Source: Chloroflexota bacterium
GTDB taxonomy: Bacteria; Chloroflexota; Anaerolineae; UBA4142; SHND01
Length of the DNA stretch: 64,000 nucleotides
Direction of reading: 5' to 3'
Assembly (NCBI GenBank): GCA_029778615.1
Contig: JAKOPZ010000010.1
Coordinates: 1-64,000 of the forward strand
Part shown: positions 52,741 to 61,633 of the stretch, piece by piece
Numbering within the stretch: position 1 is the first letter of the stretch
How the letters are laid out: every line of letters starts with the position of its first letter
Notes under the pieces: generated by a model
Told to the model about the DNA's origin: nothing
Seen by the model: only the letters and a program-made list of their open reading frames with translations
Databases searched by the model: none
Made by a program: the position numbers and the translations under genes

Positions 52741-52775
52741 AAAAAAACTTGCAGCCGCGTATGGGCTGCAAGTTT
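52741..52775 (-). terminator. Intrinsic terminator of the sensor kinase operon
   Basis: AAACTTGCAGCC (52745-52756) pairs with GGCTGCAAGTTT (52764-52775). On the minus strand the stem runs into a T run (52747-52741), 18 nt after the hybrid kinase stop. Confidence 0.8.
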
Positions 52776-52792
52776 CGACCGTAAACCGCCAC

Positions 52793-54379
52793 TCAAGACA
52801 AACGAACCGAATCCGGGGGTCTGCGCGGTAACGAAATATAAAAGCAACTGCCGCGTTCAACCTGACTCTCGACCCAAATTTTTCCGCCGTGCGCGCGTGC
52901 CATTTTATCTGCCAAGGTCAGCCCCAACCCCAAACCCCCTTCCGAACGCGTCAACGAGTGACTTGCCTGATAAAACGGTTCAAAGATATGCTCAATCTGC
53001 GCGGCTTCAAGCCCTTTGCCTTCATCTTGAACTCGGACAACAATTTGGTCTTGGTCGCCTTCCGCCGCAATTCGCACACGCGTATTGCGCGGCGAAAATT
53101 TGATAGCGTTCGAAAGCAAACTGCCGAGCATCAAATCCAACATTGCGCGGTCCGCTTGAACGCTGCCCACTTCAGGAGCAACGTCCAGCTCAATTGTCTG
53201 CCCTCGCTCCAACGCCAAGGTCCGATACGCGCTCACCACTTCGCGCACCACCTGGTCAATTTGACACGCGGTCAAACGCAGTTCGGCGGAACCCTCATTC
53301 AATTTCTGCAGGTTTAACATGTCGTTCGCAACATTTTGCAAACGTTCCGCCTGTGTGACAACTTCCGTCGCATAACCCTGATATTCTCCGGTGAGCTTGT
53401 CGCGCAGAAGCATCGCATAACCGTGCAGGACGGCGAGCGGCGTCCGCAACTCGTGTCCCGCGATATTGATGAATTCGCTCTTGAGATGGTCCAATTCGCG
53501 CGCGTTGACATAGGCGCGGCTGATGTCACTCAACAAGTCTACATTTTCCAACGTCGCCGCCGCGTGCGCCACAATCAGATTGAACATGTCCAAATTACTC
53601 TGCGACGGCGGAGTCTGCACCGCGCCAATGATAATTCCCAACGTTCGCTCGCGCGCGCTCAATGGCGCGCTGACAAGATGCGCCAAACGTTCCATGAGCA
53701 CCGGCAAACGGTGCGCGGCGCGTTCATTCCAGACTTGGACTTGACTCGTCAAATCTTCGACTTGTTTGATTTGCGACGGATACATGATGCTGTCGCTCAA
53801 GGGCGCAAGAAATCCGCGCGCCGCCGCGACAGTCAGCACCTGTCCATCGCGGCTCGCATCCAAAAACATCGCGTCGCCCGTTTCAAAAATATCGCAGGTG
53901 GCATTGAGCAAATGCTCATACACCTGATCGCGCGTACGCGAGACCATTAATTTCTCCGAAGTTTGCAACAATGGGACGAGCGCGCGCAAGCGCGTATTCT
54001 CGCGACGCAGATACGATTTTTCCAGCGCTTTGGAAACCGTGATACGCAAGCTGTCCAACGTGAACGGCTTGATAAGGAATTCGTCCACGCCGAGCGACAG
54101 TGCTTGAATCGCCATGTCCATATTGCTGTAACCCGTCATGGTGATAATCGTCATTTCGACGCCGCGCGCGCGCAGCCGTTCCGTAACTTCCAAACCGTTC
54201 AGCCCGGGCAAGCGTATATCCGTCAACAACAAATCAAACGGTTGCGCTTCGAGTTTGGTCAGCGCCTCTTCACCACGTTTTGCTTCCGCCACGCTATAAC
54301 CATCGGCAGTCAGAATCCGTTCGCACAACGCGAGAATCGCGGGGTCGTCATCCACAACAAGAATTCGTTCAGCTGACAT
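52793..54379 (-). CDS. Hybrid response regulator-GAF-histidine kinase
   Basis: A 528-residue cytoplasmic protein. Receiver domain (1-120) with Asp11/Asp12, phosphoacceptor Asp54 in LLTDIRLPG and Lys in FLIKPF; a GAF-like domain (about 145-285); HisKA with FINIAGHELRTP (His309); HATPase with NAIKFSP, DEGKGL and GGLGLGLTLA. It overlaps the end of the 8-GAF kinase gene by 11 nt, so its receiver may be phosphorylated by that kinase, feeding a relay. GTG 54397 is an alternative start. Confidence 0.9.
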   Translation of the reverse strand: MSAERILVVDDDPAILALCERILTADGYSVAEAKRGEEALTKLEAQPFDLLLTDIRLPGLNGLEVTERLRARGVEMTIITMTGYSNMDMAIQALSLGVDEFLIKPFTLDSLRITVSKALEKSYLRRENTRLRALVPLLQTSEKLMVSRTRDQVYEHLLNATCDIFETGDAMFLDASRDGQVLTVAAARGFLAPLSDSIMYPSQIKQVEDLTSQVQVWNERAAHRLPVLMERLAHLVSAPLSARERTLGIIIGAVQTPPSQSNLDMFNLIVAHAAATLENVDLLSDISRAYVNARELDHLKSEFINIAGHELRTPLAVLHGYAMLLRDKLTGEYQGYATEVVTQAERLQNVANDMLNLQKLNEGSAELRLTACQIDQVVREVVSAYRTLALERGQTIELDVAPEVGSVQADRAMLDLMLGSLLSNAIKFSPRNTRVRIAAEGDQDQIVVRVQDEGKGLEAAQIEHIFEPFYQASHSLTRSEGGLGLGLTLADKMARAHGGKIWVESQVERGSCFYISLPRRPPDSVRLS

Positions 54380-57300
54380 CTGGAATACTTCCCCCACGCG
54401 GGCGTGGCAATGTAAATTTCACGATGGTATATTTTCCTTCTTCACTTTCAAGCCAAATCGCTCCGCCGTGACTTTTGATAATGCGCTCGGCTGTATACAA
54501 CCCGAGCCCGATACCGCGCACAACGCCCGATTCAATTTTGGTAGTATAACCCGGCTCGAAAACGCGTTTCAAATCCGCCGCCGGAATGCCATAACCGCTA
54601 TCGCGCACCGAACACAAAATTTGTTCCTCGTCGCCGCCGGTGGCTTGGACATCAATGCGTCCACCATGCGGCATGGCTTCGAGTGAATTGATAAGCAGAT
54701 TGTTCAACACCTGGTCAATCAATTGCGGATTCGCGCTGACCCACAACGGTTCAGCCGGCAGTGTGGACGTGACTGCAATATCTTGCGCGTCATCGCGCAT
54801 TTGGAATTTTTCGACGGCATGGCGAATCACATCCGCCAGATTAATGGTCTCGGCGTGTCCGCCTTCGACATGTGACAATTTCACAAATTCTTGGACAATG
54901 CGCGCGATGCGCTGCGCCGCAACGCTGATGGTATCCACTTCGCTGCGCCATGCTTCGGTGGACGGTCCTTCCGGAATGCTCTCCATCATCAACTGCGAAT
55001 GTCCCACAATCGCGGTCAGCGGATTATTGATTTCGTGCGCGAGCCCCGCAACCAATTCTCCAATCGCCGCGCGGCGTTCACTTTCCACAAGACGGTCTTG
55101 GGTATTCCGCAGTTGTTCCAATTGCTGCCGCGTCTGTTCATACAAACGCGCATTCTCGATTGCCACTGCCGCGTGACTCGCCAGCGTATTAAAGAAACCA
55201 ATTTCTTCGTCAGTGAACAAACGCTCGGTACGCGTGCTCACGTCAATCACGCCGATGGTGCGGTCTTCGACTTGGAGCGGCACCCCCAAGTACGAAACGA
55301 TACCTTCGCTATCGGATGCCTGCCGATGTACCCAGCGCGGGTCATGCCGCACGTTGCGCAAGTACAACGGTTCGCCGCGTTCCAAAATCCAACCTGCCGC
55401 GCCTTCGTTCGCCTTGAGCCGCAATTCGCGGAATGCTTTCAAGTCGCGCGAACCGCGTTGCCGCAATCCGTACAACTCGCGCGTTTGCGGGTCGCGCATA
55501 AAAATCACACCCAAGTCCGCGCGCATTTGTGTTACCGCGTGTTGGAGAATCAGGTCGAGGCGGTCCACAAAATTCATTGTCGAAAGAATGGCGACTTCGA
55601 TAGTTTGCAGCGCGTTGATGCGCGCCAGCCGTTCCTGCGCGCGCGTAAACAATTTCGCGTTCTCAATCGCGACGGCGAGTTGGTCGGCAATGGCTTCAAA
55701 CATTCGCACGTCATCGCGGACAAATTTGTTCGGCTGCGCGCTCGCGACATTCAACACCCCAATCACACGTTCCGCCGATTTGATGGGAATTGCGACTTCG
55801 GAAAGCGGCACCCAGTTTCCGATCTTGGCAAAACGCGGGTCGCGCGAGGTATCGTTCGACAGCTGCGTCTGTCCCGTTTGCGCGGCAAGTCCCATCAGTC
55901 CTCTGCCAAGCGGTTGACGGAACGTGGGCGTTAGCATTTGCTGCACATCGGCAGAAGTGGCGGCGGGACGCAGTTCATTCGTTTCCGGGTCCACCAACAT
56001 CACCATGACGCCTTGAAACCCAAAGTCCTGACTCAGTGCCTGAATGATGCCTGTCAAAAGGGTGTCCAGATTCAGCGCGCCCGCGATGCGACGACTCGCC
56101 TGATACAAAAGCGCTTGTTGCGCGGCGCTGCGTTGCGAATGTTGATGTAAACGCGCATTGTCCACGGCGAACGCCACCTGCTGTGCCAGCGCAAACAGAA
56201 AACGTTGCTCCTCGGCAGTGAATGGTTCGACGGGGACGCGCTGCAATGCCATGACTCCAATTGCTTCGGACTTGATAAGCAGTGGGATGCCAATGTACGA
56301 AGGACTCGCCGCAGGCGTTCCGTGTTCACCCGGCTTGACCGGCAAGCTCTCCCATTGGCGTTCCACATCGTCAATGACCAACGGGCGGCGATTGGAAACA
56401 ACCCAGCCCGCGAACCCTGCCTCGTCAAGCGGTTTGCTGAACGGTTCCAGCGCCTTGCCCTGGTCAATGAACAACGCGAAATTCAAATTCTCCTCTTCGT
56501 CGCGCAGCGCAATATCAAAACCGCTCAATGTGAAATGCTTGGTGATTTGCTCATAGATGATTTGCAGCTGCTCACCCAAGTCCAGCGTCGAGCTCACCGC
56601 CAAACCGATTTCGTACAAACTGCTTTGCTCTTTGGCGCGGCGTTGTGCTTCTTGCAACAAACGCGCGTTCGAGATGGCGAGTCCCGCTTGCGACGCGACG
56701 ATAGCCGCGCGCGCCAATTCCGGTTCGCCGAAACCTTGCGCGTCGTGACGGTCACACAACAACAACACGCCAATCACATCGCGCTCTTTCATAATCGGTA
56801 CGGCGAGACACGCGGCAGGTTCCACGACGTCGCGCAGGAGAGATGACAACTGCGGTGAATTTTGGGCATCATGCAAAATGAACCCGCGCGCGAGTCGCAG
56901 CGTGCGCGCAAGCAAATTGCCCAACTGGTCCACATCCACAAAAGTGCCAAGCAGCGCATCGCGTCCTGTGCCCGCCGCCGCGCGACAAACGAGGCGCGTG
57001 CGTTCCAATCCGGAAGCCGACGCGCTCCCGCCGTTGCCTTGTGCTTGTCCTTCTTGACGCGCCCCCGCGCGCACCGTCTCGCGCAAAAAGATTGCCGCCG
57101 TATCCGTCCCGAACAGTGCCAACGCTTCGCGACACAAAATTTCAATCAGCTGCATCAGGTCGAGAGTAGACGTAACCGTGATGCCCAATTGTCCAAGCCG
57201 CGTCGCAAACCGTTCGCGCCCGAGCGCTTCGCGATAGAGTGAGGCATTTGTGGAAGCAATTGCCAGCTGTTCACTCAAGACCGCAAGCAGAGCAAGGTCG

Positions 57301-59840
57301 TCTTCTTTGAGTGTGTTATCGCGCGATTCTTCTACATTCACTACACCAAGCACGCGCCCCTCGCGCAAAATGGGCACACAGATTTCCGACACGACATCAT
57401 CGTGCCCGACAACGTAATCGGGGTCGCTTTGCACATTCCGCACAAACGTAGAGCGTCCCGTGCGCGCCACGCGTCCCAACACACCGCGCGAAACGTCCCA
57501 CGTTTCCCCGCGTTCGCGGTCTGCGACCGATGCTTTGCATCGCAGCACATCGCCGTCCAATTCGTAAATGCTCACATAGCGATAACCGAGTTGGGCTGCC
57601 AACGCGTGCGCCGCGCGTTCCATGACCACATCGAGGTCCAGTGACGCGCTGATGGCGCGACTGATTTCGTTCAACAAGGTGAGCTCGCGCGTGCGGCGTT
57701 CGGACTCGGCAAAGAGACGCGCGTTGTCCAACGCGAGGGCAACGTGCTGCGCGACGGCGATGAGAAAACGTTCGTCTTCGGTGGTGAACGCGTTGGGCTG
57801 AAAACTCTGCGCGCAAATGATGCCGATGATGCGTTCTTTGAGCATTAACGGCACGCCGAGCCAACTGCGCGCAGGGCGCGTAATGTGCGCGGGCGACGCG
57901 GGCAAATCCGTGTTTTCTTGCATGTCGTCGAGAACGAGTGATTTATGATTGCGAATCACCCACCCCGCCAGACCTGCCTGGTCGAGCGGCACCTGCACGG
58001 GACGCAGGAACCAACCTTCCTCCACCACATACTCGACGCGCAGTTCGGCGCGCGCTTCGTCGTACAGCGCGACAAAAAAAGTGTCTGCGCGCAAAAGTTG
58101 ATTCACGTTTTCGTACAACAAACGCAGCTGCTCGCGCAAATTCAAGGTCGAAGTGGTTGCCAAGCCAATCGAGCGCAAGGTTGCCAATTCTTCGGCGCGG
58201 CGTTTCGTTTCGTGAAAGAGAGAGGAATTGTGAATGGCGACCGCGAGCTGCGGCGCAATGGCACCAATCAAACTCACTTCGGTCGTCGTCAACGTGTGCG
58301 GTTCTTTCCACAAAAATTGAATGACGCCAATGATACGGTCATAGGCGCGCAGAGGCACGGTGTAAATGGAAGCGAACGTTTCGAGTGTATTGCGCCGCAT
58401 TCGTCGGTCGTCCTTGGGGACATCGGCGACGAATTGCGGTTTGCCCGTTTGCGCGACAGCGCCGCCAAATCCTTCGCCGATTTTGAGCGGATGCGCTTTG
58501 AATTCATTGACGACGGTGGTGGACAAGCCGCGATGCGCGGCGAGTTCCAAAATATTTTTTTGCGAATTGAGAATTGCGACCAACGTCGCATCCGCGCTGA
58601 CGGCGGAAAGTACCGCGCCCAAGGCATCATTCAGCATTGCGCTAATGTCGGTGATTTGCGCGGCGGACTGGGTGACCGCATTCAACGCGGACAATTCTTG
58701 AATTTTGCGTTGGACTTGGTGATACAATTGCGCGTTGTCAATCGCGATTGCCGCATGGTCGCTCAGACCCAAGAGCGCTTCTTCTTCGACGCGCGTAAAT
58801 TGGTGCGGCTCCAAGAAAACCACATTCATTACCGCAATCACGCGGTCCGATTTGATAATCGGAAAACCCGCAATCGCTTTCAACGCCCACGCGCGCGCTT
58901 GCAGGGATTGAAAAAAGGGATGTAATTCGGCTTGATTGATTATCAACGGTTGTTTGGTTTGGACGACGCGCGCGGAAAAACCATCTTGACGCGGAACATT
59001 CACAACCGTGCCGCGATGTCCGTCTGACCAGATGCCGACACCGGGCGAAAATTGTTTCGTATCCTGGTCAAACGGATAAATGTGAACGTCGGTGGCTTTG
59101 ACCAATTTGAGCGCGCTTTCGCCCACGGCGGCGAGCACCTGGTCCAATTCGAGTAAGGAGGCAAGACGCTTGCCAATGTCGCGCAGGGTATTCACTTGCT
59201 CGACGCGTATGGCAAGTTGTTCGGCGGATTCGCCCAGTTCTTGTTCGCGTTCGTGACTGCGTTGGCTAAAAGTGATGGCAACAATCAAGGTCAAGACCAT
59301 CATCGCCACAAACACAATCAGCGCGCCATCCACAAAGGCTTGATTGCGCCACAGTTCGGTTTCGGGAAAGAGTCCGATGTTGTAGCGTTCAATCCAACCA
59401 TAGTACGTGCCGATGGTGACCAAAATCATCAACAAGATGGCGAGCAGCGCGTGCAAGCCCAACGTGCGCGTCGAAGAGGTCAACCCGTCGGCAAAGATAT
59501 AGATAAAGTAGAGCGGCGTGAGTGGGCTGGTGATGCCGCCGGTATAGTAAATCGCGCCGGTCAACAAAATGAGTTCGACAATGACTTGGAGCTGCCCGGC
59601 GATGAGAAGCATTTGAAGTGCGCGCGGTTCCGTTTTCGCGAGTTGCAGCCGCCGCAAGACGATCCATACGACAGCCAATTCGGCGACGTACAAGACGGCA
59701 ATACGGAGCAAGAACTCGAGCTGAAAATAAACGTACCACCGCGCGCCGAGCAGCCCGGCGATGATGAGCGCGAGTCCGATACTTCGCAGACGCAAGTTGG
59801 AGGCGCGCTTTTCTGCCAGAGCTTGAAATTGTTCTTTCAT
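54369..59840 (-). CDS. Membrane histidine kinase with eight GAF domains
   Basis: A 1823-residue kinase. Six or so membrane segments (18-190), then eight consecutive GAF-like domains at about 220-375, 383-545, 552-712, 720-872, 880-1065, 1072-1235, 1242-1402 and 1408-1570. A short coil and HisKA (ELVAGLAHEINNPLTA, His1602) and HATPase (NNLLINSLEA, DSGYGIP, GIGLGLYTAE) complete it. GAF5 carries a Gly/Ser/Gln-rich insert (about 924-948). None has the usual bilin Cys context that I can see. ATG 59840 begins before the first helix. It is cotranscribed with the hybrid regulator. Confidence 0.9.
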   Translation of the reverse strand: MKEQFQALAEKRASNLRLRSIGLALIIAGLLGARWYVYFQLEFLLRIAVLYVAELAVVWIVLRRLQLAKTEPRALQMLLIAGQLQVIVELILLTGAIYYTGGITSPLTPLYFIYIFADGLTSSTRTLGLHALLAILLMILVTIGTYYGWIERYNIGLFPETELWRNQAFVDGALIVFVAMMVLTLIVAITFSQRSHEREQELGESAEQLAIRVEQVNTLRDIGKRLASLLELDQVLAAVGESALKLVKATDVHIYPFDQDTKQFSPGVGIWSDGHRGTVVNVPRQDGFSARVVQTKQPLIINQAELHPFFQSLQARAWALKAIAGFPIIKSDRVIAVMNVVFLEPHQFTRVEEEALLGLSDHAAIAIDNAQLYHQVQRKIQELSALNAVTQSAAQITDISAMLNDALGAVLSAVSADATLVAILNSQKNILELAAHRGLSTTVVNEFKAHPLKIGEGFGGAVAQTGKPQFVADVPKDDRRMRRNTLETFASIYTVPLRAYDRIIGVIQFLWKEPHTLTTTEVSLIGAIAPQLAVAIHNSSLFHETKRRAEELATLRSIGLATTSTLNLREQLRLLYENVNQLLRADTFFVALYDEARAELRVEYVVEEGWFLRPVQVPLDQAGLAGWVIRNHKSLVLDDMQENTDLPASPAHITRPARSWLGVPLMLKERIIGIICAQSFQPNAFTTEDERFLIAVAQHVALALDNARLFAESERRTRELTLLNEISRAISASLDLDVVMERAAHALAAQLGYRYVSIYELDGDVLRCKASVADRERGETWDVSRGVLGRVARTGRSTFVRNVQSDPDYVVGHDDVVSEICVPILREGRVLGVVNVEESRDNTLKEDDLALLAVLSEQLAIASTNASLYREALGRERFATRLGQLGITVTSTLDLMQLIEILCREALALFGTDTAAIFLRETVRAGARQEGQAQGNGGSASASGLERTRLVCRAAAGTGRDALLGTFVDVDQLGNLLARTLRLARGFILHDAQNSPQLSSLLRDVVEPAACLAVPIMKERDVIGVLLLCDRHDAQGFGEPELARAAIVASQAGLAISNARLLQEAQRRAKEQSSLYEIGLAVSSTLDLGEQLQIIYEQITKHFTLSGFDIALRDEEENLNFALFIDQGKALEPFSKPLDEAGFAGWVVSNRRPLVIDDVERQWESLPVKPGEHGTPAASPSYIGIPLLIKSEAIGVMALQRVPVEPFTAEEQRFLFALAQQVAFAVDNARLHQHSQRSAAQQALLYQASRRIAGALNLDTLLTGIIQALSQDFGFQGVMVMLVDPETNELRPAATSADVQQMLTPTFRQPLGRGLMGLAAQTGQTQLSNDTSRDPRFAKIGNWVPLSEVAIPIKSAERVIGVLNVASAQPNKFVRDDVRMFEAIADQLAVAIENAKLFTRAQERLARINALQTIEVAILSTMNFVDRLDLILQHAVTQMRADLGVIFMRDPQTRELYGLRQRGSRDLKAFRELRLKANEGAAGWILERGEPLYLRNVRHDPRWVHRQASDSEGIVSYLGVPLQVEDRTIGVIDVSTRTERLFTDEEIGFFNTLASHAAVAIENARLYEQTRQQLEQLRNTQDRLVESERRAAIGELVAGLAHEINNPLTAIVGHSQLMMESIPEGPSTEAWRSEVDTISVAAQRIARIVQEFVKLSHVEGGHAETINLADVIRHAVEKFQMRDDAQDIAVTSTLPAEPLWVSANPQLIDQVLNNLLINSLEAMPHGGRIDVQATGGDEEQILCSVRDSGYGIPAADLKRVFEPGYTTKIESGVVRGIGLGLYTAERIIKSHGGAIWLESEEGKYTIVKFTLPRPRGGSIPDVS

Positions 59841-59961
59841 GGGGTCTTGGATTTCTGCGCGAACAGGATTGAAACGCAGATGAGATGTTTTACGCGGAAA
59901 ACACGATGGGTACGAGTGTACTCGCGTGTGGAACACGTGTCAACAGGAAATTTGGCAATCC

Positions 59962-60115
59962 CAAGGCAACTGCAAAGTCGCGCCAATTGTCATTTCGAGC
60001 GGATGCGAGAAATCTCAACCTTTCGTGACAAACGAGATTTCTCACAGAGTTTACCCCGAAGGATTGAGGGGTTCGAAATGACATATCCTTGTCAAGGGAC
60101 TTTGCAGTCGCCTTA
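59962..60115. mobile_element. 154-bp MITE-like element with 10-bp target duplication
   Basis: Terminal repeats CAAGGCAACTGCAAAGTC and, reversed, TAAGGCGACTGCAAAGTC agree at 16 of 18 positions. The same 10 bp, TTGGCAATCC, lies directly outside both ends (59952-59961 and 60116-60125), as a target duplication should. Inside are nested palindromes: TGTCATTTCGA/TCGAAATGACA and GAGAAATCTC/GAGATTTCTC. It has no coding capacity and would need a transposase elsewhere. Confidence 0.78.
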
Positions 60116-60137
60116 TTGGCAATCCAGCGCCGACAAA

Positions 60138-60165
60138 TTGACTATTTCGTTTTTCAGCATACACT
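60138..60165 (+). promoter_or_regulatory. Promoter of the RodZ-like gene, giving a leaderless mRNA
   Basis: TTGACT (60138-60143), 16-nt spacer, TACACT (60160-60165). The predicted start, 7 nt on, falls at or next to ATG 60173. No ribosome-binding site is present. Confidence 0.65.
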
Positions 60166-60172
60166 GACTTGG

Positions 60173-61612
60173 ATGTCGCTCGGAGATACATTACGCCGCG
60201 CTCGCGAGGCGCGCCGCATCAGTTTGAACCAAGCCGCGTTGGAAACACGCATTCGCCAAACGGTTTTGGAAACGCTCGAAGCGGAGGATTTCGCGGCGCT
60301 GCCCCCGCGTCCTTTTTTGCGCGGCTTGCTGCGAAATTACGCGTTGTATTTGCATCTGGATGCGGACTCGGTTTTGGAAGAATACGATGTAGCGACAGGA
60401 CACGCCCTGCCGCCCGCCCCGCGTGCCGCGCAACCCGACGACACGAACGAGTCTCCCGCTGCGCCGCCAATGTCGCCGCCCGCTTCGACGCCCGAGACCA
60501 CTGCGCGCGGCGGCGAAGCATTTTCATTTCCACCGTTTCAAATTGCACCGTCCGCCAAAGCGCCAGAGTTTATTCAAGCCGAATTGGAGCCGATGCAGTC
60601 CGCGCCATTTCAGATGGCTCCCGACATGGCGGCGGACGAGCAAGCCGCGACGGCACCGCTCAATCTTTCTCAAGAGCCACCAACGTTCGCGCAGCGTATT
60701 GGCAGTACGCGGATTCCCGAAGCAGTCGCCATCGTTGCCATCGCCGTCGCGTTGTTTGCGCTCGTCTCCGTCGGCTTTAGCACACTGCAAAATTTTCCAA
60801 ATCCGCTCGGCGCGCTGCCGACGGCGGAACCCACGCGCATTCCTACCGCAACCATTCCAGCCGGAAGTACGCCCACCGCGATTCCGACCATTCTGGAAAC
60901 CGTTTTGCCGACGAGCGCGCTCGCAGCGATTCCTGCGACCGCGAGTGCGACACCTACCGGCGGAACGTTGGAGCCAACGCAAGTTGTGCTTGTTACGCCC
61001 ACGCTCAATGTGCCGCCCGACGCGCAAATGACACTCGTCGTAGAAGCGAATGGGGCGATGGGCGTTTGGGTCATCGTGGACGAAGACAGTGTGTTGAACG
61101 ACACGCTTCAGAACGAGACGCGCACGTTTACGGCGCACTCGCGATTGTTTGTGCAAATCAAAAATATCGGCAACGGGCGCGTCTTTTTTCAAGGCACGCG
61201 CATTTTGCCGCGCGACCAACAAGAGCGTTCCGAGCTGAGTCGCGCGTGGTTAATGAGCCCGCTCGGCACGCCGGTCATTGTTCCGCCCACACCGTATCCT
61301 TCGCCGGTTGCCGCGACGGAATTCCCGACGCGCACGCCGCAGCCAACCGAAACGGCAACACAGACGGCGACGAACGAACCGAGCGCGACCGCCACCGACA
61401 CGTTGACGCCGACGCCGACCATCACGCGCACGGCGACCGCTACAGCCACGCGCACGACATCGTCTACAACAACGCGCACCTTGACGGCAACGTCAACCGC
61501 AACGCGCACGCGCACTGCCACACCAACAGCATTGTCCACGCGCACGCGCACGACAACACCAACCGCGTCATCCACGCGCACCGCGACATCCACGCGCACG
61601 CCGACGCGCTAA
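60173..61612 (+). CDS. RodZ-like protein: HTH, membrane segment, Thr-rich tail
   Basis: A 479-residue protein. N-terminal Xre/HTH_25 domain (1-72, LGDTLRRAREARRISLNQAALETRIR), a disordered cytoplasmic linker, one membrane segment (about 183-203), and an extracytoplasmic beta domain of DUF4115 type (about 282-366). The last ~110 residues are almost only Thr, Ala, Arg, Ser and Pro. RodZ links the cell-shape machinery to the membrane; here no mreB is nearby, so the role is inferred by architecture. The tail may be O-glycosylated or span the wall. Confidence 0.82.
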   Translation: MSLGDTLRRAREARRISLNQAALETRIRQTVLETLEAEDFAALPPRPFLRGLLRNYALYLHLDADSVLEEYDVATGHALPPAPRAAQPDDTNESPAAPPMSPPASTPETTARGGEAFSFPPFQIAPSAKAPEFIQAELEPMQSAPFQMAPDMAADEQAATAPLNLSQEPPTFAQRIGSTRIPEAVAIVAIAVALFALVSVGFSTLQNFPNPLGALPTAEPTRIPTATIPAGSTPTAIPTILETVLPTSALAAIPATASATPTGGTLEPTQVVLVTPTLNVPPDAQMTLVVEANGAMGVWVIVDEDSVLNDTLQNETRTFTAHSRLFVQIKNIGNGRVFFQGTRILPRDQQERSELSRAWLMSPLGTPVIVPPTPYPSPVAATEFPTRTPQPTETATQTATNEPSATATDTLTPTPTITRTATATATRTTSSTTTRTLTATSTATRTRTATPTALSTRTRTTTPTASSTRTATSTRTPTR

Positions 61613-61620
61613 AGCTTTTG

Positions 61621-61629
61621 TGATACACT
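61621..61629 (+). promoter_or_regulatory. Extended -10 promoter of rimO
   Basis: TGATACACT is an extended -10 (TG, one base, TACACT at 61624-61629) only 4 nt before ATG 61634. The second in-frame ATG at 61646 would fit a start 16 nt downstream. Confidence 0.45.
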
Positions 61630-61633
61630 AGAA

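Larger units (their letters stand above)
59841..60172. other. 332-nt divergent intergenic region
   Basis: Between the 8-GAF kinase and the RodZ-like gene. It holds the MITE-like element (59962-60115), its target duplications and the RodZ-like promoter. No gene is seen here; 59841-59951 shows no clear feature. Confidence 0.7.

Noticed and set aside
54891-55934. 347-codon plus-strand frame opposite the 8-GAF kinase
   Set aside because: It is an Arg/His-rich shadow of the GC-rich kinase gene and has no domain or start signals.
61189-61599. Val/Arg repeat frame antisense to the Thr-rich tail of the RodZ-like gene
   Set aside because: It is the mirror image of the low-complexity coding repeat and not an independent gene.
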